The notes beneath the pieces are model-generated. The model was not told where the DNA came from, did not search any database, and saw nothing but the letters and a program-made list of their open reading frames with translations. A stretch of 7,071 nt of DNA from Deltaproteobacteria bacterium (lineage in GTDB: Bacteria; Desulfobacterota; GWC2-55-46; JADFVP01), in assembly GCA_024275855.1 (NCBI GenBank), contig JAJRYL010000150.1:1-7071 (forward strand). The letters run 5' to 3'. Made by a program: the position numbers and the translations under genes. Within the stretch, counting starts at the first letter, position 1; each line of letters starts with the position of its first letter. Of this stretch, positions 1-5,241 are shown piece after piece.

Positions 1-124
1 GCAATGGATAGCATAAGACGATAATCTTACACCATTAAGGCCATCTTTGCCAGCAACTTTTTTAAAAATATCAACGAACGGCGGCGGCTCTTACAATGGA
101 AAACAGAAGGCAGGTGCGCCGCAC

Positions 125-153
125 TTGACGGTTATCTATTATAGAAGTACAAT
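125..153 (+). promoter_or_regulatory. Sigma70-type promoter for the glutaredoxin gene
   Basis: The -35 hexamer TTGACG (125-130) and the -10 hexamer TACAAT (148-153) are separated by exactly 17 nt. Each matches the consensus at five of six positions. Transcription would begin near position 160, giving a leader of about 95 nt before the ATG at 255. The site points toward the only plus-strand gene, which supports it. It is a sequence match only; no start site has been measured. Confidence 0.6.
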
Positions 154-161
154 TATTGTAT
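147..161. promoter_or_regulatory. Palindromic operator-like site over the -10 (PerR/Fur-box-like)
   Basis: Bases 148-160 form a perfect inverted repeat, TACAAT-T-ATTGTA, centred on T154. Extended to 15 nt, it fits the 7-1-7 layout of a PerR box (TTATAATnATTATAA) at 10 of 14 informative positions. It covers the -10 hexamer and the probable transcription start, where a repressor would act. The AT-rich composition makes a chance match possible, and no regulator gene is in the window. Confidence 0.3.
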
Positions 162-254
162 ACAGAGTGTCTTTCAGCGGCGCTCCCGGTATTACTTTAA
201 CGGGTCTCCCTTCCGGTACGGACTCAAAGACTTAAACGGATACAGGTGTAGCCG

Positions 255-836
255 ATGGTAAAGATAACGCTATTTAAATGGGCTGGTTCGTGGGGGCCGT
301 TTAAGATAAAAATTCCGTGCGGAGAGTGTACGATAACCAAAGATGTTATCAAAGACACCCTGAAGAGTGAGCTTGCCGGTGTGCCGGTAACGTTCGAGAT
401 TAAAGACTGGCTGAGCGTATGGTGGGTACCGCTTGCGAAGGGCGGCTGGCACGCCCCTATTGTGACGGTTGACGGCTCTGTAGTCTCGCAGGGAGTAGCG
501 CTCAACCGCGGGCTGTTCACAGAGGCGGTTATAAAGAGCCACTGCAAAGAGTCGGCCATAACAGGAACCCACCTGTTCGGCAAAGAGGGCTGCCCTCACT
601 GCAAACGGGCGAAAGAGTTGTTTCAAGAGGCTGGAATAGAGCATCGGTACCACGACATAATAAAAAATCCGAGAGCGCTTTACGAGATGATGGCACGGGC
701 AAAACCGCTTATAAACAGCAAGAGCCCCATTACGGTTCCGCAGATATGGATAAACGGCGAATACATCGGCGGTGCCGACAGCCTGAGAGAACGGATTGAT
801 AAAACAGGGCGTAAAAGTACGGCAATACCGGCCTGA
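255..836 (+). CDS. Tandem thioredoxin-fold protein with C-terminal glutaredoxin domain
   Basis: This 193-residue protein lacks a signal peptide or membrane segment, so it is probably cytoplasmic. The C-terminal half (about 104-185) is a recognisable glutaredoxin: HLFGKEGCPHC with active-site Cys113 and Cys116, the cis-proline motif TVP at 160-162, then NGEYIGGADSL with the GG pair at 172-173. The N-terminal half (about 1-96) looks like a second, divergent thioredoxin fold. It has a strand (ITLFKW), PCGEC with Cys22 and Cys25 ahead of a helix, and a candidate cis-proline at HAPIVTVDG (Pro68). Single-domain glutaredoxins are usually 80-110 residues, so this is a double-length form. The likely role is thiol-disulfide exchange, with electrons perhaps relayed between the two CxxC sites; that relay is inference. 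The ATG is supported by AGGTG at 244-248, six bases upstream. The gene stands alone, with its own promoter, and converges on the minus-strand genes. Its specific substrate cannot be read from sequence. Confidence 0.85.
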   Translation: MVKITLFKWAGSWGPFKIKIPCGECTITKDVIKDTLKSELAGVPVTFEIKDWLSVWWVPLAKGGWHAPIVTVDGSVVSQGVALNRGLFTEAVIKSHCKESAITGTHLFGKEGCPHCKRAKELFQEAGIEHRYHDIIKNPRALYEMMARAKPLINSKSPITVPQIWINGEYIGGADSLRERIDKTGRKSTAIPA

Positions 837-900
837 GTCCGCAGGCCGCATACAGGGCCGAAAGCTGAAAGAATAAGCCGCGAACCGCGCTGTAGCTGTA

Positions 901-922
901 TATACAAAGTAATTTTTGTATA
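901..922. repeat. AT-rich perfect inverted repeat downstream of the glutaredoxin gene
   Basis: TATACAAA (901-908) and TTTGTATA (915-922) are perfect 8-base inverted arms around the 6-base spacer GTAATT. The repeat lies 65 bases past the glutaredoxin stop codon. The weak AT-only stem and lack of an adjoining T-tract argue against a terminator, so it could be a protein-binding site or chance in AT-rich DNA. The rest of 837-1028 contains no convincing gene. It has only one other small hairpin, CCTGTT-AGCA-AACAGG at 970-985. Confidence 0.35.
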
Positions 923-1028
923 AGTGATTAACTTTTGCTTGCAGCGGCATGGATGATAATTCATCTGCCCCTGTTAGCAAACAGGCAGAAAAACCGTCTA
1001 TCCTCTTTACGAACGGTACCGTCTTCGC

Positions 1029-1069
1029 AAAAAAAAGAGAGAGAGAGCGAAAAACGCGCTCTCTCTTTT
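1029..1069 (-). terminator. Intrinsic terminator of the tRNA-Ser transcript, possibly bidirectional
   Basis: GAGAGAGCG (1041-1049) pairs perfectly with CGCTCTCTC (1057-1065) around a 7-nt loop. Further A-T and G-U pairs extend the stem outward to about 1037/1069. On the minus strand the stem is followed at once by eight T residues (the A-tract at 1029-1036), the classic rho-independent layout. It ends the leftward transcript about 60 nt past the tRNA 3' end. On the plus strand the stem is followed by TTTTAAAA, so it may also stop the glutaredoxin transcript arriving from the other side. Confidence 0.8.
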
Positions 1070-1129
1070 AAAATACTTTCTTATGTAAAAGAACCCCACC
1101 AAAGGCGGTTTAGCCTTTACCTGTCTTTA

Positions 1130-1220
1130 TGGCGGAGAGAGAGGGATTCGAACCCCCGGTACCGCAAAACGGTACAACTGATTTCGAATCAGCCCCCTTC
1201 AGCCTCTCGGGCATCTCTCC
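1130..1220 (-). tRNA. tRNA-Ser (anticodon CGA), CCA encoded
   Basis: Read on the minus strand, this folds as a complete class II serine tRNA. The acceptor GGAGAGA (1220-1214) pairs with TCTCTCC (1139-1133), with G as discriminator base and an encoded CCA at 1132-1130. The D-arm begins TGCCCGAGAGGCTGAAGG. The anticodon stem GCTGA/TCAGT, with one G-U pair, encloses the loop TTCGAAA, giving anticodon CGA for UCG codons. The long variable arm GTACCG-TTTTG-CGGTAC is a perfect stem, as expected for Ser. The T-arm is GGGGG-TTCGAAT-CCCTC. The molecule is 91 nt with CCA, normal for tRNA-Ser, and closely resembles the E. coli tRNA-Ser(CGA) pattern. A rho-independent terminator follows. I found no clear -10/-35 pair just upstream of it. 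Confidence 0.97.
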
Positions 1221-1442
1221 AGTTACAAAAAAGCATCACAGCCACTATTACGGACAACCTACTGCAACAGGCTTAACAGGTGCAGGTGTGCCGCAACTGA
1301 TATCAGATAATCTACGCTTCGGCCAACAAACACCTGCGGTCTCTGTTGCAGCTTCTATTGCAGCAGGCTTCACAGACACATCCGCCGCAATAAAAAAACA
1401 ATCTACGCCGTGGCAAGGCCGACGACGTTACGGGCTACTGGC
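1221..1442. other. Unassigned 222-bp spacer between the DUF2155 gene and tRNA-Ser
   Basis: No gene is supported here. The plus strand stays open to a stop at about 1446 and reads as an Ala/Thr/Gly-rich string using many GCA and ACA codons. An imperfect direct repeat, GCAACAGGCTTAACAG (1264-1279) and GCAGCAGGCTTCACAG (1360-1375), matches at 14 of 16 bases and is spaced by 96 bp, a multiple of three. CTGATATCAG (1297-1306) is a perfect 10-base palindrome. On the minus strand a run of seven T (1392-1398) lies about 45 bases past the DUF2155 stop, but no strong stem precedes it. The stretch may be a decayed coding fragment or simply tRNA leader DNA. Confidence 0.3.
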
Positions 1443-2147
1443 CTAATGAGTCTTCTGTGGCTCCGCCGCAGCAGGTATTGCCGGACGGTTTACTCCCGGG
1501 CCAGCGAGCTGGAGAACAAACCTTGAATTGGCATAAGAGTTGAACTCCGGGAATTCCTTAAAGACCCAGCCCCTGGTTATCTCTTTATCTTTTTCGTAAA
1601 GCGAAACCAGCATAGCCGGGTTATTCGGGTTATCCGACCTTGAGACTATCTTGGATTCGGAGATAGCGTAATCAGGCACGAAGGCGTCTATCGTCAAGTA
1701 GTAACCGCCTTCGGTAAGCTTTATTCTCGACCCTACCGGTATTGTAACACGCTCTGTTCTGCGGGTGGAATTATCGGTAATGGCTATCTGTACTTCATTC
1801 CATTTAGCCTTCATCTCGTCGGAAAGAACAACCTCTTTGCTCGTCTTTATATTGGCGTGAGACGCCTTCTGAATAGAGGCCGCCATCTTTTCCATAGAGG
1901 TGCCTTCGGGCATCTTGGGATGATTTGTCGGTAAACTCTCTTTGGCCGCGCCTGTATCGGCTGCGGGCTCGGCTGTCGCCGCCTCGGTTGTCGCCGCCTT
2001 GGTTGTTGCCGTCTCAGTCGGCGCGCCGGTCGCCTTGGAATCGTCTTTGCTGCCGGAACTGCACCCTGCGACCAACAAAAGAATGGCAAAAGAGGCTACC
2101 AGTACCAACCTGCCGCTACCTGAAAATAAGTCTTTAATATAGATCAT
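1443..2147 (-). CDS. DUF2155-domain lipoprotein
   Basis: This 234-residue protein begins with a lipoprotein signal: a short charged start (K5, R13), a hydrophobic stretch at 14-26, and the lipobox LVAGC with lipidated Cys29. Next comes a disordered Thr/Ala/Glu-rich linker (about 30-70) with pentapeptide-like repeats, then a predicted helical stretch (85-115). The conserved domain (about 116-215) has the layout I associate with DUF2155: the run KWNEVQIAITD, VPVGS-like TIPVGSRIKL, FVPDY at 156-160, SDNPNNPAMLV at 171-181 and GWVFKEFPEFNSY at 193-205. No biochemical function is established for this family. An envelope location, probably anchored to the outer membrane facing the periplasm, is inferred from the lipobox. 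The start is fixed by a perfect AGGAGGT at 2157-2163. The gene has a probable promoter of its own at 2182-2190 and lies upstream of tRNA-Ser. Confidence 0.85.
   Translation of the reverse strand: MIYIKDLFSGSGRLVLVASFAILLLVAGCSSGSKDDSKATGAPTETATTKAATTEAATAEPAADTGAAKESLPTNHPKMPEGTSMEKMAASIQKASHANIKTSKEVVLSDEMKAKWNEVQIAITDNSTRRTERVTIPVGSRIKLTEGGYYLTIDAFVPDYAISESKIVSRSDNPNNPAMLVSLYEKDKEITRGWVFKEFPEFNSYANSRFVLQLAGPGVNRPAIPAAAEPQKTH
1975..2019 (-). repeat. Three 15-bp tandem units in the lipoprotein linker
   Basis: On the plus strand, GTCGCCGCCTCGGTT (1975-1989) is followed by GTCGCCGCCTTGGTT (1990-2004), with one mismatch, and by the more diverged GTTGCCGTCTCAGTC (2005-2019). In the protein this gives 5-residue units of the type T-E/K-A-A-T at about residues 44-58, in the flexible tether after the lipidated cysteine. 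The unit is a multiple of three, so copy-number changes would lengthen or shorten the linker without a frameshift. Confidence 0.7.
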
Positions 2148-2156
2148 TTACCCCAT

Positions 2157-2163
2157 ACCTCCT
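2157..2163 (-). promoter_or_regulatory. Perfect Shine-Dalgarno sequence of the DUF2155 gene
   Basis: AGGAGGT on the minus strand is a full anti-SD match, nine bases before the ATG at 2147-2145. It fixes the start. Another ATG (2156-2154) begins directly at the end of the SD and reads ATG-GGG-TAA, ending right against the true start. With no spacing from the SD it is unlikely to be used. Confidence 0.8.
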
Positions 2164-2181
2164 GCTCTGATTAGATTTTAA

Positions 2182-2190
2182 AATATAGCA
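2182..2190 (-). promoter_or_regulatory. Extended -10 promoter candidate for the DUF2155 gene
   Basis: The minus strand reads TGCTATATT, an extended -10 (TGnTATAAT-like) about 35 bases before the start codon. A second -10-like hexamer, a perfect TATAAT, lies at 2203-2208. Neither has a convincing -35 at the usual distance. The AT-rich gap of about 150 bp between the GAF gene and this gene is a reasonable place for a promoter, but the exact site is uncertain. Confidence 0.4.
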
Positions 2191-2295
2191 TACACCCCGG
2201 CGATTATAAAGCAAATTGTCGAAGCGCCCATATCGGTGACCGAACTGTAACTTTATCCATATCAAGTCCGGATTAAAACCGGTCATGTGCTTTAA

Positions 2296-3006
2296 TTAAG
2301 TCTTTCTCATCTTAACGGCTCCGAGTATAAGATTTGCCACAACCGCCACAAATCCAAGCTCATCTTCCGTAAAATCCCTGGTAACGACGGTCTGGGCGTT
2401 AACCGCCCCGAACGGCGCGTCTCCTGAAAAGAAGGGGTACGAGTACATCGTCTTTATCCTGTACTGCTCCTCTTTTGTCTCAGGAAAGAACTTGTACCTT
2501 TCGTCGCCGGAAACATCATGCACCAAAACAGGTTTACGCTCCTTAAGAGCGGTGCCGGTTACGCCTTCGCCCGGTTCGAGCGCGGCAACCCCTACCGCCT
2601 GCTGAGAGAGCCCGTACGTACCGCGTAGCACAAGGTGGCTTCCGTCCCACAGATAGATGGAGCAGATGTCAACGCCGAGCCTTTGTGCCGTCTTCTCGGC
2701 CACCTTCTTCAATACCTCTTCAAGATCGTAATCGGAACTCGCAAGCATACTGATCTCTTCAAGGGTTATAATCTCCTTGCTTTCCCTGTTGAGCGCCTCG
2801 GCCTGAAAGAAAAACTTTCCATCATCATCGAGAACAAGCGGCATCATGCTATCTACCGAGTAATGCGGGTTGATAGACTTGGAGGCCGCCGCCGCATCCT
2901 TATACTCTATATAACCGCAACTGCACGATATCTTTATCTTATGGTCGTCCACCCTGTGATTGACCATCTTTTTACCGCACTTTCTGCACCTTGTGATCGA
3001 CTCCAT
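2296..3006 (-). CDS. Zinc-ribbon-like and GAF-domain protein
   Basis: This 236-residue soluble protein has two parts. The N-terminus is a small metal-site candidate, CRKCGKK ... SCSCGY, with Cys7, Cys10, Cys28 and Cys30 in a zinc-ribbon-like arrangement. A short linker leads to a GAF domain (about 80-235): helix TLEEISMLASSDYDLEEVLKKVAEKTAQRLGVDICSIYLWD, then LEPGEGVTGTALKERKPVLVHDV, YPFFSGDAPFGAVNAQ and the closing helix DFTEDELGFVAVVANLI. GAF domains bind small ligands or act as sensory modules; this one resembles the GAF part of PtsP-type proteins. No kinase, cyclase, EAL or DNA-binding output domain follows, so the zinc-ribbon part may be the effector or a partner-binding site. The start at 3006 is chosen over an in-frame ATG at 3090 because GGGGGAG (3016-3010) lies just before it, while the longer form has no SD and would add 28 basic, unconserved-looking residues. 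It lies 235 bp downstream of rodZ, so it may be transcribed separately. Confidence 0.8.
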   Translation of the reverse strand: MESITRCRKCGKKMVNHRVDDHKIKISCSCGYIEYKDAAAASKSINPHYSVDSMMPLVLDDDGKFFFQAEALNRESKEIITLEEISMLASSDYDLEEVLKKVAEKTAQRLGVDICSIYLWDGSHLVLRGTYGLSQQAVGVAALEPGEGVTGTALKERKPVLVHDVSGDERYKFFPETKEEQYRIKTMYSYPFFSGDAPFGAVNAQTVVTRDFTEDELGFVAVVANLILGAVKMRKT

Positions 3007-3241
3007 AGACTCCCCCTTTGCGACGCTTACACGCCGCGTAAAACCCCGTATGCGTACTTCCCGGCCAAAATTGTAATACGAAAATAGCACCGGAGGCGCG
3101 TACGCTACTGTTCTAAAGTATTCTCATCGGCCCTGCGCGGCGATGCCTTAAGAGACAAAAACCGGAAAGGGCCCAAACAATTTTATCTTCCGCGGCCAGA
3201 CCGCTCAACGGGCGCAACAGACCGGTAAGTTAAACCGGCCT

Positions 3242-4192
3242 TTAACGCCCCCCGTCCGCTTCTTCTTTTACAGGCGGCGAGGTTTGTTTGCGCTTTAGCG
3301 CCCTGGCAGGTTTTAGCGCCGGAGCAGGCACTTTAAAGGCGTACCCCGAAGGAAGCTTCAACCTGACCACCTTGCCGGAGTGCCCGAACAGCTCTATCAA
3401 CTCTCCGTCAAAGGTGATTTCAACACCTCCGGCGTTGCCTATTACGACATAAACCCCGTTCTCGGCGTGCCGCACTAAACGCTCGCCCGGTTTAAGTATA
3501 ACATCAACCGGTTTTTCCTTATCTACCCATGTCTCTATCCAGACCTCTTCGGTCGCCTTGATAGTTAATATATGTTTAGAGAGCGCCTGCGCCTTCTTCT
3601 CGACCGTTGGGGCCGCCCCTTCAGCCTTGTCCGAAAGACCGGACTCTTTACCGCCGTTATCAACCCCGGCGGCGGCTTTGTTTAAAGGAGTACCGGAGTC
3701 GCGTCCGGTTACTGCCGGGGGTTTAGAGCCAACGTCCGGGGCCGGTTCCAAGACGGCAACCGGTACGTTTGCGCTACCCTCTTTACGCTCCGAGAGCATC
3801 GGCGAAAGCACGTAAACGAGCAGTATCGCCACAAGACCGAGCAGGGCCAATATAACCACGTTACGCCTGCCGTTCTTCTCCGGCCTTACCGTGGAAGCGC
3901 CATACTCCGCAGCGTCTGCCCTGCCCGTTACTTCAAGCCCGCCCCCCTCTTTGACGTTCATCTCTTTTATAAAGATTTCGTACCGGAGAACGGCGTCGTT
4001 TTCATCGATTCCTATATGCTTGCAGTACGAACGGATAAACCCCTTCATAAACGCGGGATGAACCGCCGAGAAGTTGTCGGCCTCTATCGCCATCAACAGG
4101 TCTAACGGTACGCGTGTGACTTCAAATATTACCTCAAGCTCGACCCCGCGCTGCAAACGCTCTCTTTTCAGGTACTCTCCGGGGCTCTCCAT
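3242..4192 (-). CDS. rodZ: RodZ-like cell-shape protein (HTH, TM, DUF4115)
   Basis: The 316 residues show the full RodZ order. An N-terminal helix-turn-helix of the Xre/HTH_25 type (about 4-70) begins GEYLKRERLQRG and contains VPLDLLMAIEADNFSAVHPAFMKGFIRSYCKHIGID. A basic stretch (KNGRR, 106-110) is followed by one transmembrane helix (111-133). A Pro/Ala/Gly-rich periplasmic linker (about 140-205) precedes a DUF4115 beta domain (207-282) with KATEEVWIETWVDKEKPVDVILKPGE. In E. coli the cytoplasmic HTH binds MreB and helps maintain rod shape and elongation; the same role is inferred here. The C-terminal tail (290-316) is basic and low complexity. The length is close to typical RodZ. GAGGT (4201-4205) precedes the ATG by eight bases. 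The gene lies 60 bp behind the TPR lipoprotein gene, the same order as pilF-rodZ in gammaproteobacteria. Confidence 0.9.
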   Translation of the reverse strand: MESPGEYLKRERLQRGVELEVIFEVTRVPLDLLMAIEADNFSAVHPAFMKGFIRSYCKHIGIDENDAVLRYEIFIKEMNVKEGGGLEVTGRADAAEYGASTVRPEKNGRRNVVILALLGLVAILLVYVLSPMLSERKEGSANVPVAVLEPAPDVGSKPPAVTGRDSGTPLNKAAAGVDNGGKESGLSDKAEGAAPTVEKKAQALSKHILTIKATEEVWIETWVDKEKPVDVILKPGERLVRHAENGVYVVIGNAGGVEITFDGELIELFGHSGKVVRLKLPSGYAFKVPAPALKPARALKRKQTSPPVKEEADGGR

Positions 4193-4252
4193 AAAAAACT
4201 ACCTCAACAAGAAAAATAGACAACATCAATACGGATAAAAGTGAATATACGG

Positions 4253-5068
4253 CTACTTAAGCAGTTCGATATACTCGGCGGCCGACCGTGCTTCCGCGCT
4301 ACCCGGAGTGAGCTTTATAAGGCGGTTAAAGACCTCTATAGCACGCCCCTTCTGCTTTGTCTTGGCCAGCAGCATACCGAGCTTAAAGTACGCAATCGAG
4401 TAGTTGGGCGATATGGAGATAGCCCTCTCGTAGGCGGAAATGGCCTTAGCGGTCTCAGAGAGCTTTTCATACGTCAACCCGAGGTTGTACAGCGCCGGAA
4501 CGTACCTCGGATTTAACTTCATAACGGTCCTGAAACCCTCTACGGCCCTCTGGTACTTATGCATATTAAAGTTGGCCTGCGCTATATTGAAATGCGCGAG
4601 TTCCGGCGTTTTATAAAATATATTCTTAAGCGCGTTCCTTGACGCCTCTATCGACGACTCCCAGTCTCTCTCGACAAGATAAACAGCCGCAAGGTTGACA
4701 TATGCCTCGGAGAAGTCGGGCTTAAGCTCCACAGCCCTTAACATATTGCGTTTCGCCTCCGCGTTCATCTCCTTCGCGAAGTAAGCGAGTCCTATGGCGT
4801 TATAGTAGGAAGGCTCATCGGGATAGATCCTCAACGCCTCTGTAAGCTCTTCGAGCGCCATAATAAAATTACGGTCGTTAAGATAGACCACGCCAAGCTT
4901 ATAGTGCGTCTCGCTCTCGGTCTTGCGCTCTTTCAGCCCCGGCCCGCAGGCCGAAACCGCTACCAGCATGAGAGTTAACAAAAGCGCCGCTACTATCTTT
5001 TGCCCGGCCGCCGAGCGCGTAAACATCTTAAACCGGGAACCGCCGGCCAAAGGGTTTCTTTTATTCAT
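4253..5068 (-). CDS. TPR lipoprotein, PilF/PilW-like
   Basis: The 271-residue protein has a lipoprotein signal (hydrophobic 25-38, lipobox VSAC with lipidated Cys41) and then about six tetratricopeptide repeats from residue 54 to about 257. Typical TPR positions show in YKLGVVYLNDRNFIMALEELTEALRIYPDE, YNAIGLAYFAKEMNAEAKRNMLRAVELKPD and YNLGLTYEKLSETAKAISAYERAISISPN. PilF/PilW proteins are outer-membrane TPR lipoproteins that help assemble the PilQ secretin of type IV pili. The assignment rests on architecture plus the following rodZ gene; no pilin, PilQ or PilMNOP gene is in the window, so a general TPR scaffold remains possible. The start is ambiguous. ATG 5068 (MNKRN) has a close AGGT; ATG 5089 has no well-placed SD; ATG 5026 (MFTRS) would give the most typical signal length of about 27 residues but has no SD. 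About 150 bp separate it from the upstream kinase gene. Confidence 0.82.
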   Translation of the reverse strand: MNKRNPLAGGSRFKMFTRSAAGQKIVAALLLTLMLVAVSACGPGLKERKTESETHYKLGVVYLNDRNFIMALEELTEALRIYPDEPSYYNAIGLAYFAKEMNAEAKRNMLRAVELKPDFSEAYVNLAAVYLVERDWESSIEASRNALKNIFYKTPELAHFNIAQANFNMHKYQRAVEGFRTVMKLNPRYVPALYNLGLTYEKLSETAKAISAYERAISISPNYSIAYFKLGMLLAKTKQKGRAIEVFNRLIKLTPGSAEARSAAEYIELLK

Positions 5069-5130
5069 TACCTGCACCGCAAAGCGCACATCGTAAGAGT
5101 CTTTACCCTGTATCCTGCCAAAGAGTTCTT

Positions 5131-5136
5131 TTTATA
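5131..5136 (-). promoter_or_regulatory. Possible -10 of a TPR-rodZ promoter
   Basis: The minus strand reads TATAAA in an AT-rich patch about 65 bases before the TPR start codon, within the 150-bp gap after the kinase gene. No good -35 is seen at 16-18 bases. It is listed because the gap and the hairpin just upstream suggest a new transcription unit begins here. Confidence 0.25.
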
Positions 5137-5185
5137 CATTACCGGCCTCACACGCCCCGTCTGATACCGGGCCGTTTAAAAGTAC

Positions 5186-5205
5186 GCAGCCGGTGTACCG
5201 GCCAC
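5186..5205 (-). terminator. Hairpin after the kinase gene, possible weak terminator
   Basis: On the minus strand GCCGG-TACA-CCGGC is a perfect 5-bp stem. Two G-U pairs and one G-C pair (5203-5205 with 5188-5186) extend it to eight pairs. It lies about 37 bases past the kinase stop codon. A short run of four T follows after another four bases, which is weak for an intrinsic terminator. It may instead attenuate transcription or stabilise a processed end. Confidence 0.3.
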
Positions 5206-5241
5206 GTTACAACACAAGCCACTAAGCAGCGGAACAGAGAG

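Noticed and set aside
1..94. Minus-strand open frame running off the left edge (reads PFVDIFKKVAGKDGLNG)
   Set aside because: After an in-frame TAA there is no ATG, GTG or TTG, so it cannot be the start of a leftward gene on present evidence.
47..235. Plus-strand 62-codon frame from a TTG before the glutaredoxin gene
   Set aside because: No SD, a TTG start, no recognisable motif, and the promoter for the next gene lies inside it.
270..980. Minus-strand 236-codon frame opposite the glutaredoxin gene
   Set aside because: It overlaps a clearly real plus-strand gene with catalytic motifs, has atypical Tyr/Arg/Phe-rich composition and no recognisable domain.
1221..1280. Promoter directly upstream of tRNA-Ser on the minus strand
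   Set aside because: Candidates such as TTGCAG or TTGTCC with TAATAG have wrong spacing; no convincing -35/-10 pair.
1312..1416. Minus-strand 34-codon frame from a TTG, with seven cysteines and many arginines
   Set aside because: No Shine-Dalgarno sequence, a weak start codon, and the Cys codons are simply the complement of GCA-rich repeats on the other strand. Treated as chance.
1129..1446. Plus-strand reading frame of 105 codons starting MAEREGFEPPVPQ
   Set aside because: Its start is the antisense of tRNA-Ser; strings such as REGFEPPVP are the familiar false translation of a tRNA T-arm and acceptor. Only the part beyond 1220 is mentioned, as an unexplained spacer.
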